DNA of 64,000 nt from [Clostridium] innocuum (GCA_012317185.1 CP048838.1:682001-746000), one strand, 5' to 3'; shown: positions 28,213 to 37,454, counted from the stretch's first letter. Notes: generated by a model from the letters alone, not told the origin. Numbers and translations are program-made.

Positions 28213-28676
28213 AACTTTGTAGAATTGATGATCGTCTGCTGCATGGACAGGTGGCGGTAACATGGGTTGGTGCAGTGGCGCCGGAAGCCATACTGATTGC
28301 GAATGATGAGGCGGCAACAAATGAAATGAGCAAGCTGGCGTTGAAAATGGCAAAGCCGGCCGGCGTAAAGCTGGCTATCAAAACAGTCGATGATGCAATT
28401 GCTCTTCTCAATAATCCAAATGCAAAAAAAATAAAAATCTTTTTGATTACAAGAACGATTCAGGATACCTTAAAGCTTGTGAAATCGACAGATTGTATCC
28501 ATCGTGTAAACATCGGCGGTGTTAAGAATAAGGAAGGAGGAAAGATGATTGCAGCTGCTGTATGTTTGGATGATGCAGACCTGGCTGCTTTGAAGGAACT
28601 GAAAACACTGGTAGACAGTTTAGAGCTACGGATGGTTCCTACGGAAAGTCGCACAAATATTGATAAATACTTATAA
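28206..28676 (+). CDS. PTS EIIB component, mannose family
   Basis: A 156-residue EIIB-Man/Fru-Lev/Sor protein with the phospho-His signature RIDDRLLHGQVAVTW (His15 region). It passes phosphate from EIIA to the sugar during uptake through EIIC/EIID. Confidence 0.92.
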   Translation: MVELCRIDDRLLHGQVAVTWVGAVAPEAILIANDEAATNEMSKLALKMAKPAGVKLAIKTVDDAIALLNNPNAKKIKIFLITRTIQDTLKLVKSTDCIHRVNIGGVKNKEGGKMIAAAVCLDDADLAALKELKTLVDSLELRMVPTESRTNIDKYL

Positions 28677-28693
28677 GAAAAGGAGGAAGGATT

Positions 28694-29485
28694 ATGATTC
28701 AAGCACTATTAGTCGGGTTAACAGTAGTTATCCTGGGCTTCATCGAATGCTGGTGCTGCTTCCCAATGGTGGAGAGACCGCTTATTGTAGGAACAGCAAT
28801 TGGTATCGTTTTGGGAGATGTGAAAACAGGTGTTGAAGTTGGGGCTTCACTGGAGCTTGTATTCATGGGGGTTATGGCAATTGGCGGCACAGTGCCTCCG
28901 GACGCTGTATCCGGAACAGCTGTTGGTACAGCATATGCAATCATTCTTGGAGCCGGCATTGAAACAGCATTTGCATTGGCAGTTCCTACATCTATTATCT
29001 GCCAAATGCTCTTTGTACCAAAGGTCGCAATACGTTCACTGTATACACCTTTTATTGACAAGATGGTGGAAAAAGGTAATTATAAGGGAATTCAAAGGAT
29101 ATTCCCACTAGTTGCTGTAACAACTTCTTTATTCAGCGGTCTGATTTGTGCATTGGGTGTCGGGCTTGGTGCAGATGTTATGAAAGAATTCATCAATAAT
29201 GTTCCGCAAACCTTACTGGACGGCATGGGTGTTGCAGCGGGAATGCTTGGGGCAGTCGGATTTGGTTTACTGCTGAAGATGATGTGGCAAAAGAAGCTGG
29301 CTGTTTATTTCTTTCTTGGATTCATTATGGCATCCTATTGTGGAATGCCGTTAATGGCGATTGCTATTTGCGGAATGATTTTAGTTATTATCCTTTACTT
29401 TGAAGGCGAATTCAGTAAGCGCCGACAGGCAAGTAAGCTGATTACAGATACGGATACCGGGGAGGAGGAATTGTTCGATGATTAA
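28694..29485 (+). CDS. PTS EIIC component, mannose family
   Basis: A 263-residue membrane protein with the family's glycine-rich segments (GTAIGIVLGDVKTGVEVGAS, ELVFMGVMAIGGTVPPD). It forms the membrane channel with EIID. SD AAGGAGGAAGG; the stop overlaps the EIID start. Confidence 0.92.
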   Translation: MIQALLVGLTVVILGFIECWCCFPMVERPLIVGTAIGIVLGDVKTGVEVGASLELVFMGVMAIGGTVPPDAVSGTAVGTAYAIILGAGIETAFALAVPTSIICQMLFVPKVAIRSLYTPFIDKMVEKGNYKGIQRIFPLVAVTTSLFSGLICALGVGLGADVMKEFINNVPQTLLDGMGVAAGMLGAVGFGLLLKMMWQKKLAVYFFLGFIMASYCGMPLMAIAICGMILVIILYFEGEFSKRRQASKLITDTDTGEEELFDD

Positions 29486-30299
29486 GGAAAAATTTGGCTT
29501 GACAGATGAAGAAGGGAAACTGATGGCCAAGGTTGCACGACGCTCTCATCAGGTCGATGCAGTTTATACATGGGAAAAATTTCAGGCTATGGGTTATATG
29601 TGGGTTATGATCCCTGTCATTAACGCTATGTACGATAACGAAGAAGACCGTATTGCAGGATATAAACGCCATTATGAATTATTTAATACGAATCCTGTAG
29701 TTGGAGGGTTTATCACTGGATTAAGTACAGCGATGGAAGTACAGGCAGCTCATGATTCGAATTTTGATAAATCTTCGATTGCTGCTGTAAAAACATCACT
29801 CATGGGACCGTTTGCCGGTATCGGGGATTCAATATTCCAGAGTACATGGCGTGTTATCACGATGGGTATCGGCTTAAGTATGGCGAAGGATGGCAATATA
29901 TTGGGGCCTATCGTTTTCTTAGTACTGTTTAATCTGCTGGCAGAGCCTGTTCGTATATTATTCCCTTATATCGGTTATAAAATGGGTACAAAATTTATGA
30001 CACAGGCAGAAGAAAGCGGCATTATGAGTTTTGTAACAAAAGCAGCCAGTATTGTAGGTCTGATGACTGTTGGAGCGATGGCAGCTACCATGGTATCTCT
30101 GAATATCGGCTATGTCTTTACCATGAATGGAGCGGAGCAGTCCATACAGGAAATGCTGGACTCCATCTTCCCGTGTATGCTTCCGTTGTTATTAACACTT
30201 GGCTGTTTCAAGCTTCTGAATAAAAATGTAAAGCCGACTTTATTGATTGTAGTGATTATGATAATAGGAATTGCAGGAAAATACATTGGAATTTTCTAA
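29478..30299 (+). CDS. PTS EIID component, mannose family
   Basis: A 273-residue EIID with NTNPVVGGFITGL and SLMGPFAGIGDS, both conserved in this family, and C-terminal membrane helices. It completes the EII complex with the three preceding genes, overlapping EIIC by eight bases. Confidence 0.93.
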   Translation: MIKEKFGLTDEEGKLMAKVARRSHQVDAVYTWEKFQAMGYMWVMIPVINAMYDNEEDRIAGYKRHYELFNTNPVVGGFITGLSTAMEVQAAHDSNFDKSSIAAVKTSLMGPFAGIGDSIFQSTWRVITMGIGLSMAKDGNILGPIVFLVLFNLLAEPVRILFPYIGYKMGTKFMTQAEESGIMSFVTKAASIVGLMTVGAMAATMVSLNIGYVFTMNGAEQSIQEMLDSIFPCMLPLLLTLGCFKLLNKNVKPTLLIVVIMIIGIAGKYIGIF

Positions 30300-30321
30300 T
30301 AGAAAAGAGAGGAGAAATGAA

Positions 30322-31395
30322 ATGAGTTTAATTGATACGATAAGGCGTGTCCCGGGAGTCGTGGACAAGGTGATAAAGGAAAGAAAGGAATTAACCGCCG
30401 GATTATTCGCTTACCTTGGTGATAAGCTTTCTTCCATCAATGAAATTGTGTTGATAGGATCCGGTACAAGCAATACCTGCTCCATGACTTCCCATGAATT
30501 CGTCGAGAAAGCAAGCGGTATTTCAACTACGGTACTGCTGCCTAATCTATTCCTTGAGAAGTGTGCATATAATCCAAATGCTCTGTATATTTTTACATCA
30601 CAGAGCGGAACATCTACCTTAACGCAAAAGGCATTGCTGAAAATGAAAGAGCTTGGAAATTTAACAGTGGCTGTTACAGAGGATGCATCATCACCACTTG
30701 CCAGTGTTGGTGGCTGCCATATTCTGATGGAAACAGATCATGAGGAATACGGCTGCCGCACAATCGGATATTGTATGTCTGCCTTTACACATATGATCAC
30801 CGCTATGGAAATAGGACTAGCCAGAGGAACGTTATCAGAGGCGGATTATGCTTCATATCTTAAGGATGCAGAAGCTGCAGCTGTTCACCATAGTGAGCTA
30901 TGTGATGCTACAATGCAGTGGTTTGATAAAAATAAATGGAGGCTGATGAACAAGGATGGCTATGCACTATACGGTTCTGGAGCTCTATATGGTGTAGCGG
31001 TGGAAGGTGCTTTGAAATGTCTGGAAATCGCGAAGCGATATCTGTGTGTAGGATATGAAATGGATGATGGAATGCATGGTCCGACGATGGGCTTTACCAA
31101 TCGAACAGCTGTGATTATTTTAAATAACGGACGAAATACTGAGATTGCGAATGGTCTTGCACACTATATCAAAGCAGAAGTAGGTGATGCATTTGTCATC
31201 GGTATGAATACCATAGATGAAAGAGATCTTGCTTTTGAACCTCATGGAAACGATTTTGCATATCTCGAATATGCACCGGTCGTAGAGATTCTTGCTGCTC
31301 GTCTGGCTGCTGACTATGGTATTATAACTAAGCCTTTCGGAGTTGATGATGAACCAATGCCGGAGGCAAAATATTTCAATACGCATGATGAATAA
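30322..31395 (+). CDS. SIS-domain sugar isomerase/deglycase-like protein
   Basis: A 357-residue protein with two SIS domains. The first contains IGSGTSNTCSM and FTSQSGTSTLT, the sugar-phosphate-binding Ser/Thr loops shared with GlmS, AgaS and FrlB/GfrF. No glutaminase domain. A mannose-family PTS under a LevR-type activator plus a SIS enzyme is the layout of gfr-type (glucoselysine/fructoselysine) and related operons, so a deglycase or amino-sugar isomerase role is plausible but unproven. ATG 30322 has GAGAGGAG upstream; the longer frame from 30271 overlaps EIID and is rejected. Confidence 0.75.
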   Translation: MSLIDTIRRVPGVVDKVIKERKELTAGLFAYLGDKLSSINEIVLIGSGTSNTCSMTSHEFVEKASGISTTVLLPNLFLEKCAYNPNALYIFTSQSGTSTLTQKALLKMKELGNLTVAVTEDASSPLASVGGCHILMETDHEEYGCRTIGYCMSAFTHMITAMEIGLARGTLSEADYASYLKDAEAAAVHHSELCDATMQWFDKNKWRLMNKDGYALYGSGALYGVAVEGALKCLEIAKRYLCVGYEMDDGMHGPTMGFTNRTAVIILNNGRNTEIANGLAHYIKAEVGDAFVIGMNTIDERDLAFEPHGNDFAYLEYAPVVEILAARLAADYGIITKPFGVDDEPMPEAKYFNTHDE

Positions 31396-31772
31396 GGAAT
31401 GAAAAATAGATGCTGATAATCGGCAGTCCATAGCACATCACAATCTCATAACGGTTATTGTAAACGTGATGGATACCGTTGTGTCAGATGTTCTGGGCGA
31501 AGCCTGATCAGCATCTTCTCTTTTCATCATTTTATACGAATTTGGTGATTTTAAAAATACAAAATATGAATGTTTTTATTGCTTGGTTGAAAAAATTTCA
31601 TGTTCCTTTTGTTGATTAATCCGGCTCTTGCATATTTGTACAAACAAATCCTGAATTTACCAGTATTTCCTATATGTACGCTGCCAGTCTTGAGTGATAT
31701 GATAAAAGCCGGCATAGTATCATACGAAAACATATGAAAAAAATTGACATGAAAAAGACAAGAGGTGACAGA
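31396..31772. other. Intergenic stretch with a long-range inverted repeat
   Basis: AGATGCTGAT (31408-31417) and ATCAGCATCT (31507-31516) are perfect ten-base arms about 90 bases apart, with GGC/GCC extending the stem and TTCTCTTTT after it. This probably ends the PTS transcript, possibly as a larger folded RNA. Nothing else recognised up to the HPr-like gene. Confidence 0.4.
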
Positions 31773-32030
31773 ATGATTACATTCCAATATACAGTAAAGA
31801 GTCATATGGGGCTTCATGCGCGACCTGCGAGTGATCTCTCCGCAATGGCGCGTAAATTCAGCAGTACAATTACCGTGCATAGCAGGCGGCGAAGTGCCAA
31901 TGTACGCAGAATCGTAGAGCTGATGGAAATCAATGTGGGAAGGAATGAAATTCTGTTATTTGAAATTGAAGGCAGCGATGAACAGCAGGCAGCGGAAGAA
32001 TTGCGCCATTATTGTGAAAGAAGGTTGTGA
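31773..32030 (+). CDS. HPr-like phosphocarrier protein lacking the regulatory Ser46
   Basis: An 85-residue HPr-family protein with the PTS phospho-His in GLHARPAS (His15). At the position of the HPr-kinase site Ser46 it has Arg (ANVRRIVEL, Arg45-Arg46-Ile47, where HPr reads KSIM). It could therefore accept phosphate from Enzyme I or an EIIA but not be a substrate of HPr kinase, like Crh in reverse. ATG 31773 after AGAGGTG is preferred over the frame's first ATG at 31734. The HAD gene starts four bases before its stop, so the two are co-translated. Confidence 0.8.
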   Translation: MITFQYTVKSHMGLHARPASDLSAMARKFSSTITVHSRRRSANVRRIVELMEINVGRNEILLFEIEGSDEQQAAEELRHYCERRL

Positions 32031-32671
32031 GTTTGCAAAACTATAAGATGGTGGTATTTGACTGCGATGGTACTCTGGTTGACTCTGCCGTTATGATTTC
32101 CATGCTTTATGAAGGATATCGTAAAATGTATCCGAATCGCAAGCCCTTGCCATATGAACACTTTATTCCCTGTTATTTTCAGACGGATCAGGAGAACTGT
32201 GTGTATCTGCAAATACCGCCGACAGACAGGGAACGCTTCGAGGATATCTGTTTCCATCAGCACGAAAAAGGAATCGATAACGTAAAACCCTTTTCCGGAA
32301 TTGATGAGCTGTTGATTGAACTGCGCACTCGCGGCTATGCGCTTGGCATTGCGACCTCCCGCAGCTATGACGCTTTCTATGAATTGAAAAATCAGCTGAC
32401 AAGGGAAGCGTTTGACAGCTTTTCCTGCATCGGCGTAAAGGATGTCGTAGCACACACCAAGCCTGCACCGGATGTACTCCTTTATATCATGCGGCAGAGT
32501 GGGCTTCTGCCGGAGCAGCTGCTGTTTGTCGGTGATTCCATGAACGATGCACTCTGTGCAAAAGCGGCTGGTGTAGCCTTTGTCTGGGCGAAATGGGGCA
32601 GGATCACAGAAGAATCTCTGCCCTGCCGCTATGCTGTGGAAACACCGCAGGAGCTTTTAACTATCTTATAA
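32027..32671 (+). CDS. HAD-family hydrolase (beta-phosphoglucomutase/phosphatase-like)
   Basis: A 214-residue HAD protein with motif I VVFDCDGTLVDS (nucleophile Asp), motif II in GIATSRS and motif IV LLFVGDSMNDA. An alpha-helical cap lies between motifs I and II (subclass I). It dephosphorylates a small phosphorylated metabolite, possibly a sugar phosphate given the PTS context. GTG start at 32027 (AGAAGG upstream) overlaps the HPr-like gene. Confidence 0.82.
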   Translation: MSLQNYKMVVFDCDGTLVDSAVMISMLYEGYRKMYPNRKPLPYEHFIPCYFQTDQENCVYLQIPPTDRERFEDICFHQHEKGIDNVKPFSGIDELLIELRTRGYALGIATSRSYDAFYELKNQLTREAFDSFSCIGVKDVVAHTKPAPDVLLYIMRQSGLLPEQLLFVGDSMNDALCAKAAGVAFVWAKWGRITEESLPCRYAVETPQELLTIL

Positions 32672-32701
32672 GCAAATGAGTGCTGATCGGGAGGGAAAAC
32701 G

Positions 32702-34045
32702 ATGCAAAAGAAAATAGATTTACTGCATGGCAATTTATATTCAGCCCTGCTATGGTTCGCCCTGCCCTTTCTGGCAGCGAACCTCATACAGGTACTGTAT
32801 GGCACCGTTGATCTGCTGGTGGTTGGGTGGTACAATAGCGAAGCGCAGATTTCTGCAGTATCACTTGGCTCACAGATTACGCAGCTGCTGCTATCCTTGA
32901 TAACCGGTCTGACGATGGGGAGTACCGTACTGATTGCACAATATGCAGGCTGTGGTAAAGATAAGGATATCGAATCCTCCATTGCCACGACCTTCACGCT
33001 TTTTCTGCTGCTGGGTATCCTGCTGACAGTTGTCATGCTGGTGCTGACACCACAGCTGTTAACGCTTATCCAGACACCGCAGGAAGCCTATGAGGATGCC
33101 TGCAGCTATGTTTATATATGTAGCATGGGAATTATTTTCAGCTTTGGGTATAATGCTGTCAGTGCTGTTCTTCGAGGTCTGGGAGATGCCAAGAGTCCCT
33201 TGTATTTTATTACGACAGCCTGCATGTTCAATATCATACTGGATGTTGTGCTCGTTGCCGGTTTTCATATGGGAGCTGCGGGAGCTGCCATTGCGACTAC
33301 TTTCTCTCAGGGGGTATCCCTGCTTTTGTCCATTATCTTTCTGCGCAAACAGAAATTCAGCTTTGACTTTCATCTTTCCAGCTTTCATCTGCAAAGGGAT
33401 AAGGCTCTGCTGCTGTTAAAAATAGGTCTTCCCATTTCTTTGCAGGAGGTCATATCAGCTGTCTCATTCCTGTGTATAGCTGCTATTATCAATGGTTTCG
33501 GGGTTGCAGCAAGCGCTGCTGCCGGTATCTGCAACAAGTTTGAAGGCTTTGCCATGCTGCCGTCAACGGCAATCGCATCTGCCATCAGTACGATTGCTGC
33601 ACAGAATATCGGAGCCGGAAACTGGAAGCGGGCAGGAAAGGCCTTATGGATCAGTATATTCTTTGCGTTTACCGCCTCCATGATTTTCTTCCTCTGGGCC
33701 GGTATATCCTCAGAAAGTATTCTGCAGATTTTCAAGGCGGAGGGAGCCGTTATCACTGCAGGGGAACAATATCTGCATTATTTCCGCTATGATTTTCTGC
33801 TGGTTGCCTTCGGATTTACAATGAACGGCTTTTTCAATGGCTGCGGACGAACACTGTTCGCCATGGTCAATGGAATAGCAGCATCTCTATGTATTCGTAT
33901 CCCTCTCGTATTTATTCTGTCGCAATACGGGAATCATGATCTTACCGGAATTGGTCTTGCAATTCCTGCCGCAACGCTTGTATCTGTGATTGCCGCAATC
34001 ATCTATTACCGCCGCGGCAAATGGAAACAGGCACTTACGGTGTAA
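32702..34045 (+). CDS. MATE-family multidrug/metabolite exporter
   Basis: A 447-residue protein with 12 hydrophobic segments in two homologous halves; family traits are VLYGTVDLLVVGWY near the N-terminus and ATTFSQGVSLLLS in the middle. MATE proteins export cationic drugs or metabolites using sodium or proton gradients. SD GGGAGGG six bases before the ATG. Confidence 0.9.
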   Translation: MQKKIDLLHGNLYSALLWFALPFLAANLIQVLYGTVDLLVVGWYNSEAQISAVSLGSQITQLLLSLITGLTMGSTVLIAQYAGCGKDKDIESSIATTFTLFLLLGILLTVVMLVLTPQLLTLIQTPQEAYEDACSYVYICSMGIIFSFGYNAVSAVLRGLGDAKSPLYFITTACMFNIILDVVLVAGFHMGAAGAAIATTFSQGVSLLLSIIFLRKQKFSFDFHLSSFHLQRDKALLLLKIGLPISLQEVISAVSFLCIAAIINGFGVAASAAAGICNKFEGFAMLPSTAIASAISTIAAQNIGAGNWKRAGKALWISIFFAFTASMIFFLWAGISSESILQIFKAEGAVITAGEQYLHYFRYDFLLVAFGFTMNGFFNGCGRTLFAMVNGIAASLCIRIPLVFILSQYGNHDLTGIGLAIPAATLVSVIAAIIYYRRGKWKQALTV

Positions 34046-34314
34046 AGCAGAACTCAAAACTGCATGCATCTGGTTTTGGAAGAGGAGGACACTTATGCTA
34101 CATAACTTCGATAACCAGTGAGTATATAGGAATCAAAATCTGTCACGCATCCCTGTGTACTTGTAAAAAAGCTCCTTTGTTCTTATGAAGAGGAACGCTG
34201 TTTGCAGTCATACAGGGATTTTTTATAAAAAAGAAGTCCTGTATCGGGTTTCGGTGAGTGCTATTTACTCGCTTTTCCTGTATAATATTGCCATACGAAT
34301 AAAAGGAGAAATGC

Positions 34315-35364
34315 ATGGAACAAATAAAAGAAACAAGCCTGAAGTTTTCAGAATCACCGCTCTGTCCGATTGCGGCTGACGTCATCAGTGATGGAGAGAG
34401 TATTTATTTTTATATGTATGATCTGGATTTTGAAAATGAACGATTGATTGCCCGCTCTGCCTGCTGGGTGAAAAATCTGGTGGAGGCACCTCTTTCCTTT
34501 CAGAAAGATAAAATTGATGAGGATCATCAGCCGGTACTGCCTGCTATGTTTGTAGATGAGGATATGGATATAAAACCATGGAATGAGGATGAGCTGGAAA
34601 TTGTCTGGAGTAAGGAAGGACATATCGCCGGTTTACTGCATAACAATGAAATTGTCTGTGTCATACCATCCTGGGCAGACGGTCACAACTTTCCCGGCTA
34701 TGCTCTGTATGCGAAGGAAAACAATATGGTTGCGTGGAAGCTGAAGGATGCAAGCCCTATGGTGGGACGGATACTGGAAGGGAAGGCTTTCTGGAAACAG
34801 GAATTTAATGAGGTGTGGAAAACCTATAACACCCCTTATTTCTCACAGCTCAGTGATTTGTTCGGGGCTGCTACCAACTGCTATGACTTAAACAAGGACC
34901 GTTTTCCAAGCAGACTGCTGTTAACCTTTGAAAAGGATGGGATGTCGTATGCCTTTACCATTGGTGCCGGTATGTTTTCCATGCCGAATGCAGACCGTTA
35001 TTATGCGGAGTATGAAGACTACGCCCGATGTGAATACGCAGTTCAATATCCGAGCAGTTCGTTGAGCAGGGAAGAGGAAATGGAGCTGTTCTCCTCGATT
35101 GCCGGTTTGTGTTCACTTCCATGGCATGCGATTGACTGTGTCGGACACGGGCATACACTGGATATCCCAATCAAAGATAAGTATGGCTGTGTGCTGATCG
35201 ATGATGATAAAAGCGGGGATCCGTTACCTCTGCATTTAAAAAAGGAAGGCGTACATGTATACTGGATTCGCAGTGTGGAGGATGAGATATTTGCACAGCT
35301 CAAGGATGAGGAAAAGAAAGAGCAGCTGCTGGAGCAGCTCTGCCTGCATACCGAATTGCTGTAA
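34315..35364 (+). CDS. Suppressor-of-fused-like (SUFU) domain protein
   Basis: A 349-residue soluble protein. The C-terminal half contains LPWHAIDCVGHGHTLDIPI and an adjacent IDDD acidic turn, resembling the bacterial SUFU-like domain often found as immunity or intracellular adaptor proteins. The N-terminal half is a DUF2185-like or unassigned beta domain (ADVISDGESIYFYMYDLDF and SWADGHNFPGY). No signal peptide. SD AAAAGGAG six bases before ATG 34315, with a TATAAT box at 34281-34286. No toxin gene is next to it. The assignment is from memory of the family, not a search. Confidence 0.45.
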   Translation: MEQIKETSLKFSESPLCPIAADVISDGESIYFYMYDLDFENERLIARSACWVKNLVEAPLSFQKDKIDEDHQPVLPAMFVDEDMDIKPWNEDELEIVWSKEGHIAGLLHNNEIVCVIPSWADGHNFPGYALYAKENNMVAWKLKDASPMVGRILEGKAFWKQEFNEVWKTYNTPYFSQLSDLFGAATNCYDLNKDRFPSRLLLTFEKDGMSYAFTIGAGMFSMPNADRYYAEYEDYARCEYAVQYPSSSLSREEEMELFSSIAGLCSLPWHAIDCVGHGHTLDIPIKDKYGCVLIDDDKSGDPLPLHLKKEGVHVYWIRSVEDEIFAQLKDEEKKEQLLEQLCLHTELL

Positions 35365-35410
35365 GGTACAGTACGAAAACATCTATATACGTATACGGGA
35401 GAAAGGCAAA

Positions 35411-35443
35411 AAGAACAGAACCATATGTGAGCGCTCTGTTCTT
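35411..35443. terminator. Bidirectional terminator between convergent genes
   Basis: AAGAACAGA and TCTGTTCTT form a nine-bp stem; read on the minus strand it is followed by TTTTT. It separates the SUFU-like gene from the convergent XRE regulator. Confidence 0.65.
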
Positions 35444-35473
35444 CTTATCTGGAATCTTCTGGTTTTTTATGCA

Positions 35474-36547
35474 TCATTCTTTCCTTAACAAGGCGATTTC
35501 CTCTTTCAGTAGCTGTTGTACACTGTCAAATGATAAGATGGAAGACTGTGCCATATCCTCTAACATATCTTTTATGTGCGTCTGCATGATTCCCTTGGCG
35601 AGCCCCTGAGCGTTCAGCTCTACATGATCAAACCAGGGAATGTCATGTAGCTGCATCTGCCGCTGTTTCTGAAGATTGTCCATTGATTTCAACTGCTCGA
35701 TATATTCCTTTACATAGCGAAGAGTGGCTGCTTCATCATGCAGTGCCGCACTGTAGATATACAGTTGGGACATTACCGAGAGAGGGAGCTGAAACAGGTG
35801 GCTTAAGCCTTCCATCAGCTGCAGATAGCTTCTTAACATATCCATACGGTTGTTGCGCTTTGCCAGATTACACATATTTAATAGGATCATGCCTATCTGA
35901 TGATAGTGGGAAAACAGCTGAGCCTGCAGCATATGCATAGCTTCGTCTTCATCCTTGATCTGCATGGCAAGCGTACCTTCCAGAGAAGAGGTATCCGCAA
36001 GTCTGGGCAGTTTCTGCAGCAGCTGCAGACCTTCCTCATAGCGCTGTTCCATTGCCAGAAAATTCACCAGAAGAATACCGGCCAGCTGCTTTTTCTCTAA
36101 ATCCGCTGACTGTGAAACCTCCTGTGCCAGCTGCTTTGCCAGTGCCAGAAACTCATTTGCCTGATCTTCCTCCTGAAGCAGAAGAAGTACCTGCATAGAT
36201 AAGCGGGCAAACGATAATTTCAGGCTCTCACTGTTGGGATACTGCCGTAAAACTTTTTTCACATATGCCATGGCTTCAGGGAAAGGTGCACTTTGAAACT
36301 GTCCCAGCATTTCTTCACATAGCCTGTTCACCTGCTCCTCGCTCAGATTTTTTTCAAAATTCAACAGCTCATCAATACTGATATCAAAAATTCGTGCTAA
36401 AATGGGAAGTGTAGATATATCGGGACAGCTGCTGCCGTGCTCCCATTTACTCACTGCCGCAGAGCTGACATGAAGAAGTGATGCCAGCATTTCCTGTGTA
36501 TAACCCTTTTCATTGCGCAGACGAACGATGTTTTTACCTATATCCAT
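35474..36547 (-). CDS. XRE-family transcriptional regulator with C-terminal TPR-like domain
   Basis: A 357-residue protein with an N-terminal HTH_3 domain (KNIVRLRNEKGYTQEMLASL, HTH residues 1-65) and a long helical C-terminus with TPR-like repeats. This architecture is shared with Rgg/PlcR-like and other peptide- or metabolite-sensing regulators. A perfect palindrome TACAGGTACCTGTA lies 24 bases upstream of the start, overlapping the region just after a TACTAT -10 box, and is likely its own operator. Confidence 0.82.
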   Translation of the reverse strand: MDIGKNIVRLRNEKGYTQEMLASLLHVSSAAVSKWEHGSSCPDISTLPILARIFDISIDELLNFEKNLSEEQVNRLCEEMLGQFQSAPFPEAMAYVKKVLRQYPNSESLKLSFARLSMQVLLLLQEEDQANEFLALAKQLAQEVSQSADLEKKQLAGILLVNFLAMEQRYEEGLQLLQKLPRLADTSSLEGTLAMQIKDEDEAMHMLQAQLFSHYHQIGMILLNMCNLAKRNNRMDMLRSYLQLMEGLSHLFQLPLSVMSQLYIYSAALHDEAATLRYVKEYIEQLKSMDNLQKQRQMQLHDIPWFDHVELNAQGLAKGIMQTHIKDMLEDMAQSSILSFDSVQQLLKEEIALLRKE

Positions 36548-36570
36548 ATATATGCATACCCCTTACTTTC

Positions 36571-36584
36571 TACAGGTACCTGTA
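36571..36584 (-). promoter_or_regulatory. Perfect 14-bp palindrome in the XRE promoter
   Basis: TACAGGTACCTGTA is fully self-complementary and lies immediately downstream of a minus-strand TACTAT -10, between promoter and XRE start. Its size suits a dimeric HTH_3 regulator, suggesting autoregulation; it also lies about 100 bases before the divergent phosphoesterase gene. Confidence 0.55.
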
Positions 36585-36684
36585 ACTATAGTATAAAGCA
36601 GGACAGGGCTTCCTGCAATGGAAGAAGAGTTAACATACTGTGGTATAAATCAACTGCTGGTTAAGGCATAAAGGAGGGATGTTT

Positions 36685-37416
36685 TTGAGTACCTATGTGA
36701 TGAGTGATGTCCATGGCCTTAAGGACCGCTACGATGCCATGCTGGAGGCACTTGCGTTACAGAATGAGGATACGCTGTTTATACTGGGGGATGTGATTGA
36801 CCGCGGAAGGGATGGAATTGCCATCCTTCTTGATATTATGAATAGAGATAATGCACATATGCTGCTGGGAAATCATGAATATATGATGAAGCAGTATTAT
36901 GAGGCGGTGCACCATGTGATAACCGATATGCAGGAGGCATGGGTGGTAACCGATCGCTGGCAACGCAATCACTGCAGCCCGACGATCGATGCCTTTGAAT
37001 GTCTGAATGAAAGGAAGCAGCGTGAGCTTCTGGATTATCTGGATGAACTGCCGATTGCAATCTGTGACCTTAAAGTGCATGAGGAACTGTTTTACTTAAC
37101 ACATGGCAGTGCGCAGCCACAGTTTACGCATGGTATCGTAACACAGCAGGATGTGAAAGACAGTGATGTTACAATGGAACGCTTTGTATGGGACCGTATG
37201 GATGTACATGAGCGTCTGTTTGATGACCGCAGTGTGATTGTCGGTCATACACCTACCCTGTTTTTTCAGGAGACACATCCCTATACTATTTGGACAGATA
37301 CCGGTGATGTAAAGACTGCCCGTGTGATGGATATCGACTGCGGGTGTGCGGCAAATGATATTCACAGCAGACTGGGGGTTGTCTGTCTGGATACAAGAAC
37401 CGTACAGTATTTCTAA
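36685..37416 (+). CDS. Metallophosphoesterase (PrpE/ApaH-like serine/threonine phosphatase family)
   Basis: A 243-residue phosphoesterase. Dimetal motifs are visible: MSDVHG (DxH), GDVIDRGRDG (GDxxDRG), LLGNHEYMM (GNHE) and VGHTPTLF (GHT). Members hydrolyse phosphoproteins or diadenosine tetraphosphate. TTG 36685 is chosen since it follows AAGGAGG by eight bases, while the ATG at 36679 is too close. Confidence 0.85.
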   Translation: MSTYVMSDVHGLKDRYDAMLEALALQNEDTLFILGDVIDRGRDGIAILLDIMNRDNAHMLLGNHEYMMKQYYEAVHHVITDMQEAWVVTDRWQRNHCSPTIDAFECLNERKQRELLDYLDELPIAICDLKVHEELFYLTHGSAQPQFTHGIVTQQDVKDSDVTMERFVWDRMDVHERLFDDRSVIVGHTPTLFFQETHPYTIWTDTGDVKTARVMDIDCGCAANDIHSRLGVVCLDTRTVQYF

Positions 37417-37423
37417 AAGCGGG

Positions 37424-37454
37424 TTGACTCTGACATTGTGTCATGGCGTATACT
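37424..37454 (+). promoter_or_regulatory. MerR-type promoter with 19-bp spacer and central dyad
   Basis: TTGACT (37424-37429) and TATACT (37449-37454) are 19 bases apart, and TGACA-TTG-TGTCA (37431-37443) forms a dyad within the spacer. This is the classic MerR-family operator-promoter, here in front of a MerR gene. Confidence 0.75.
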
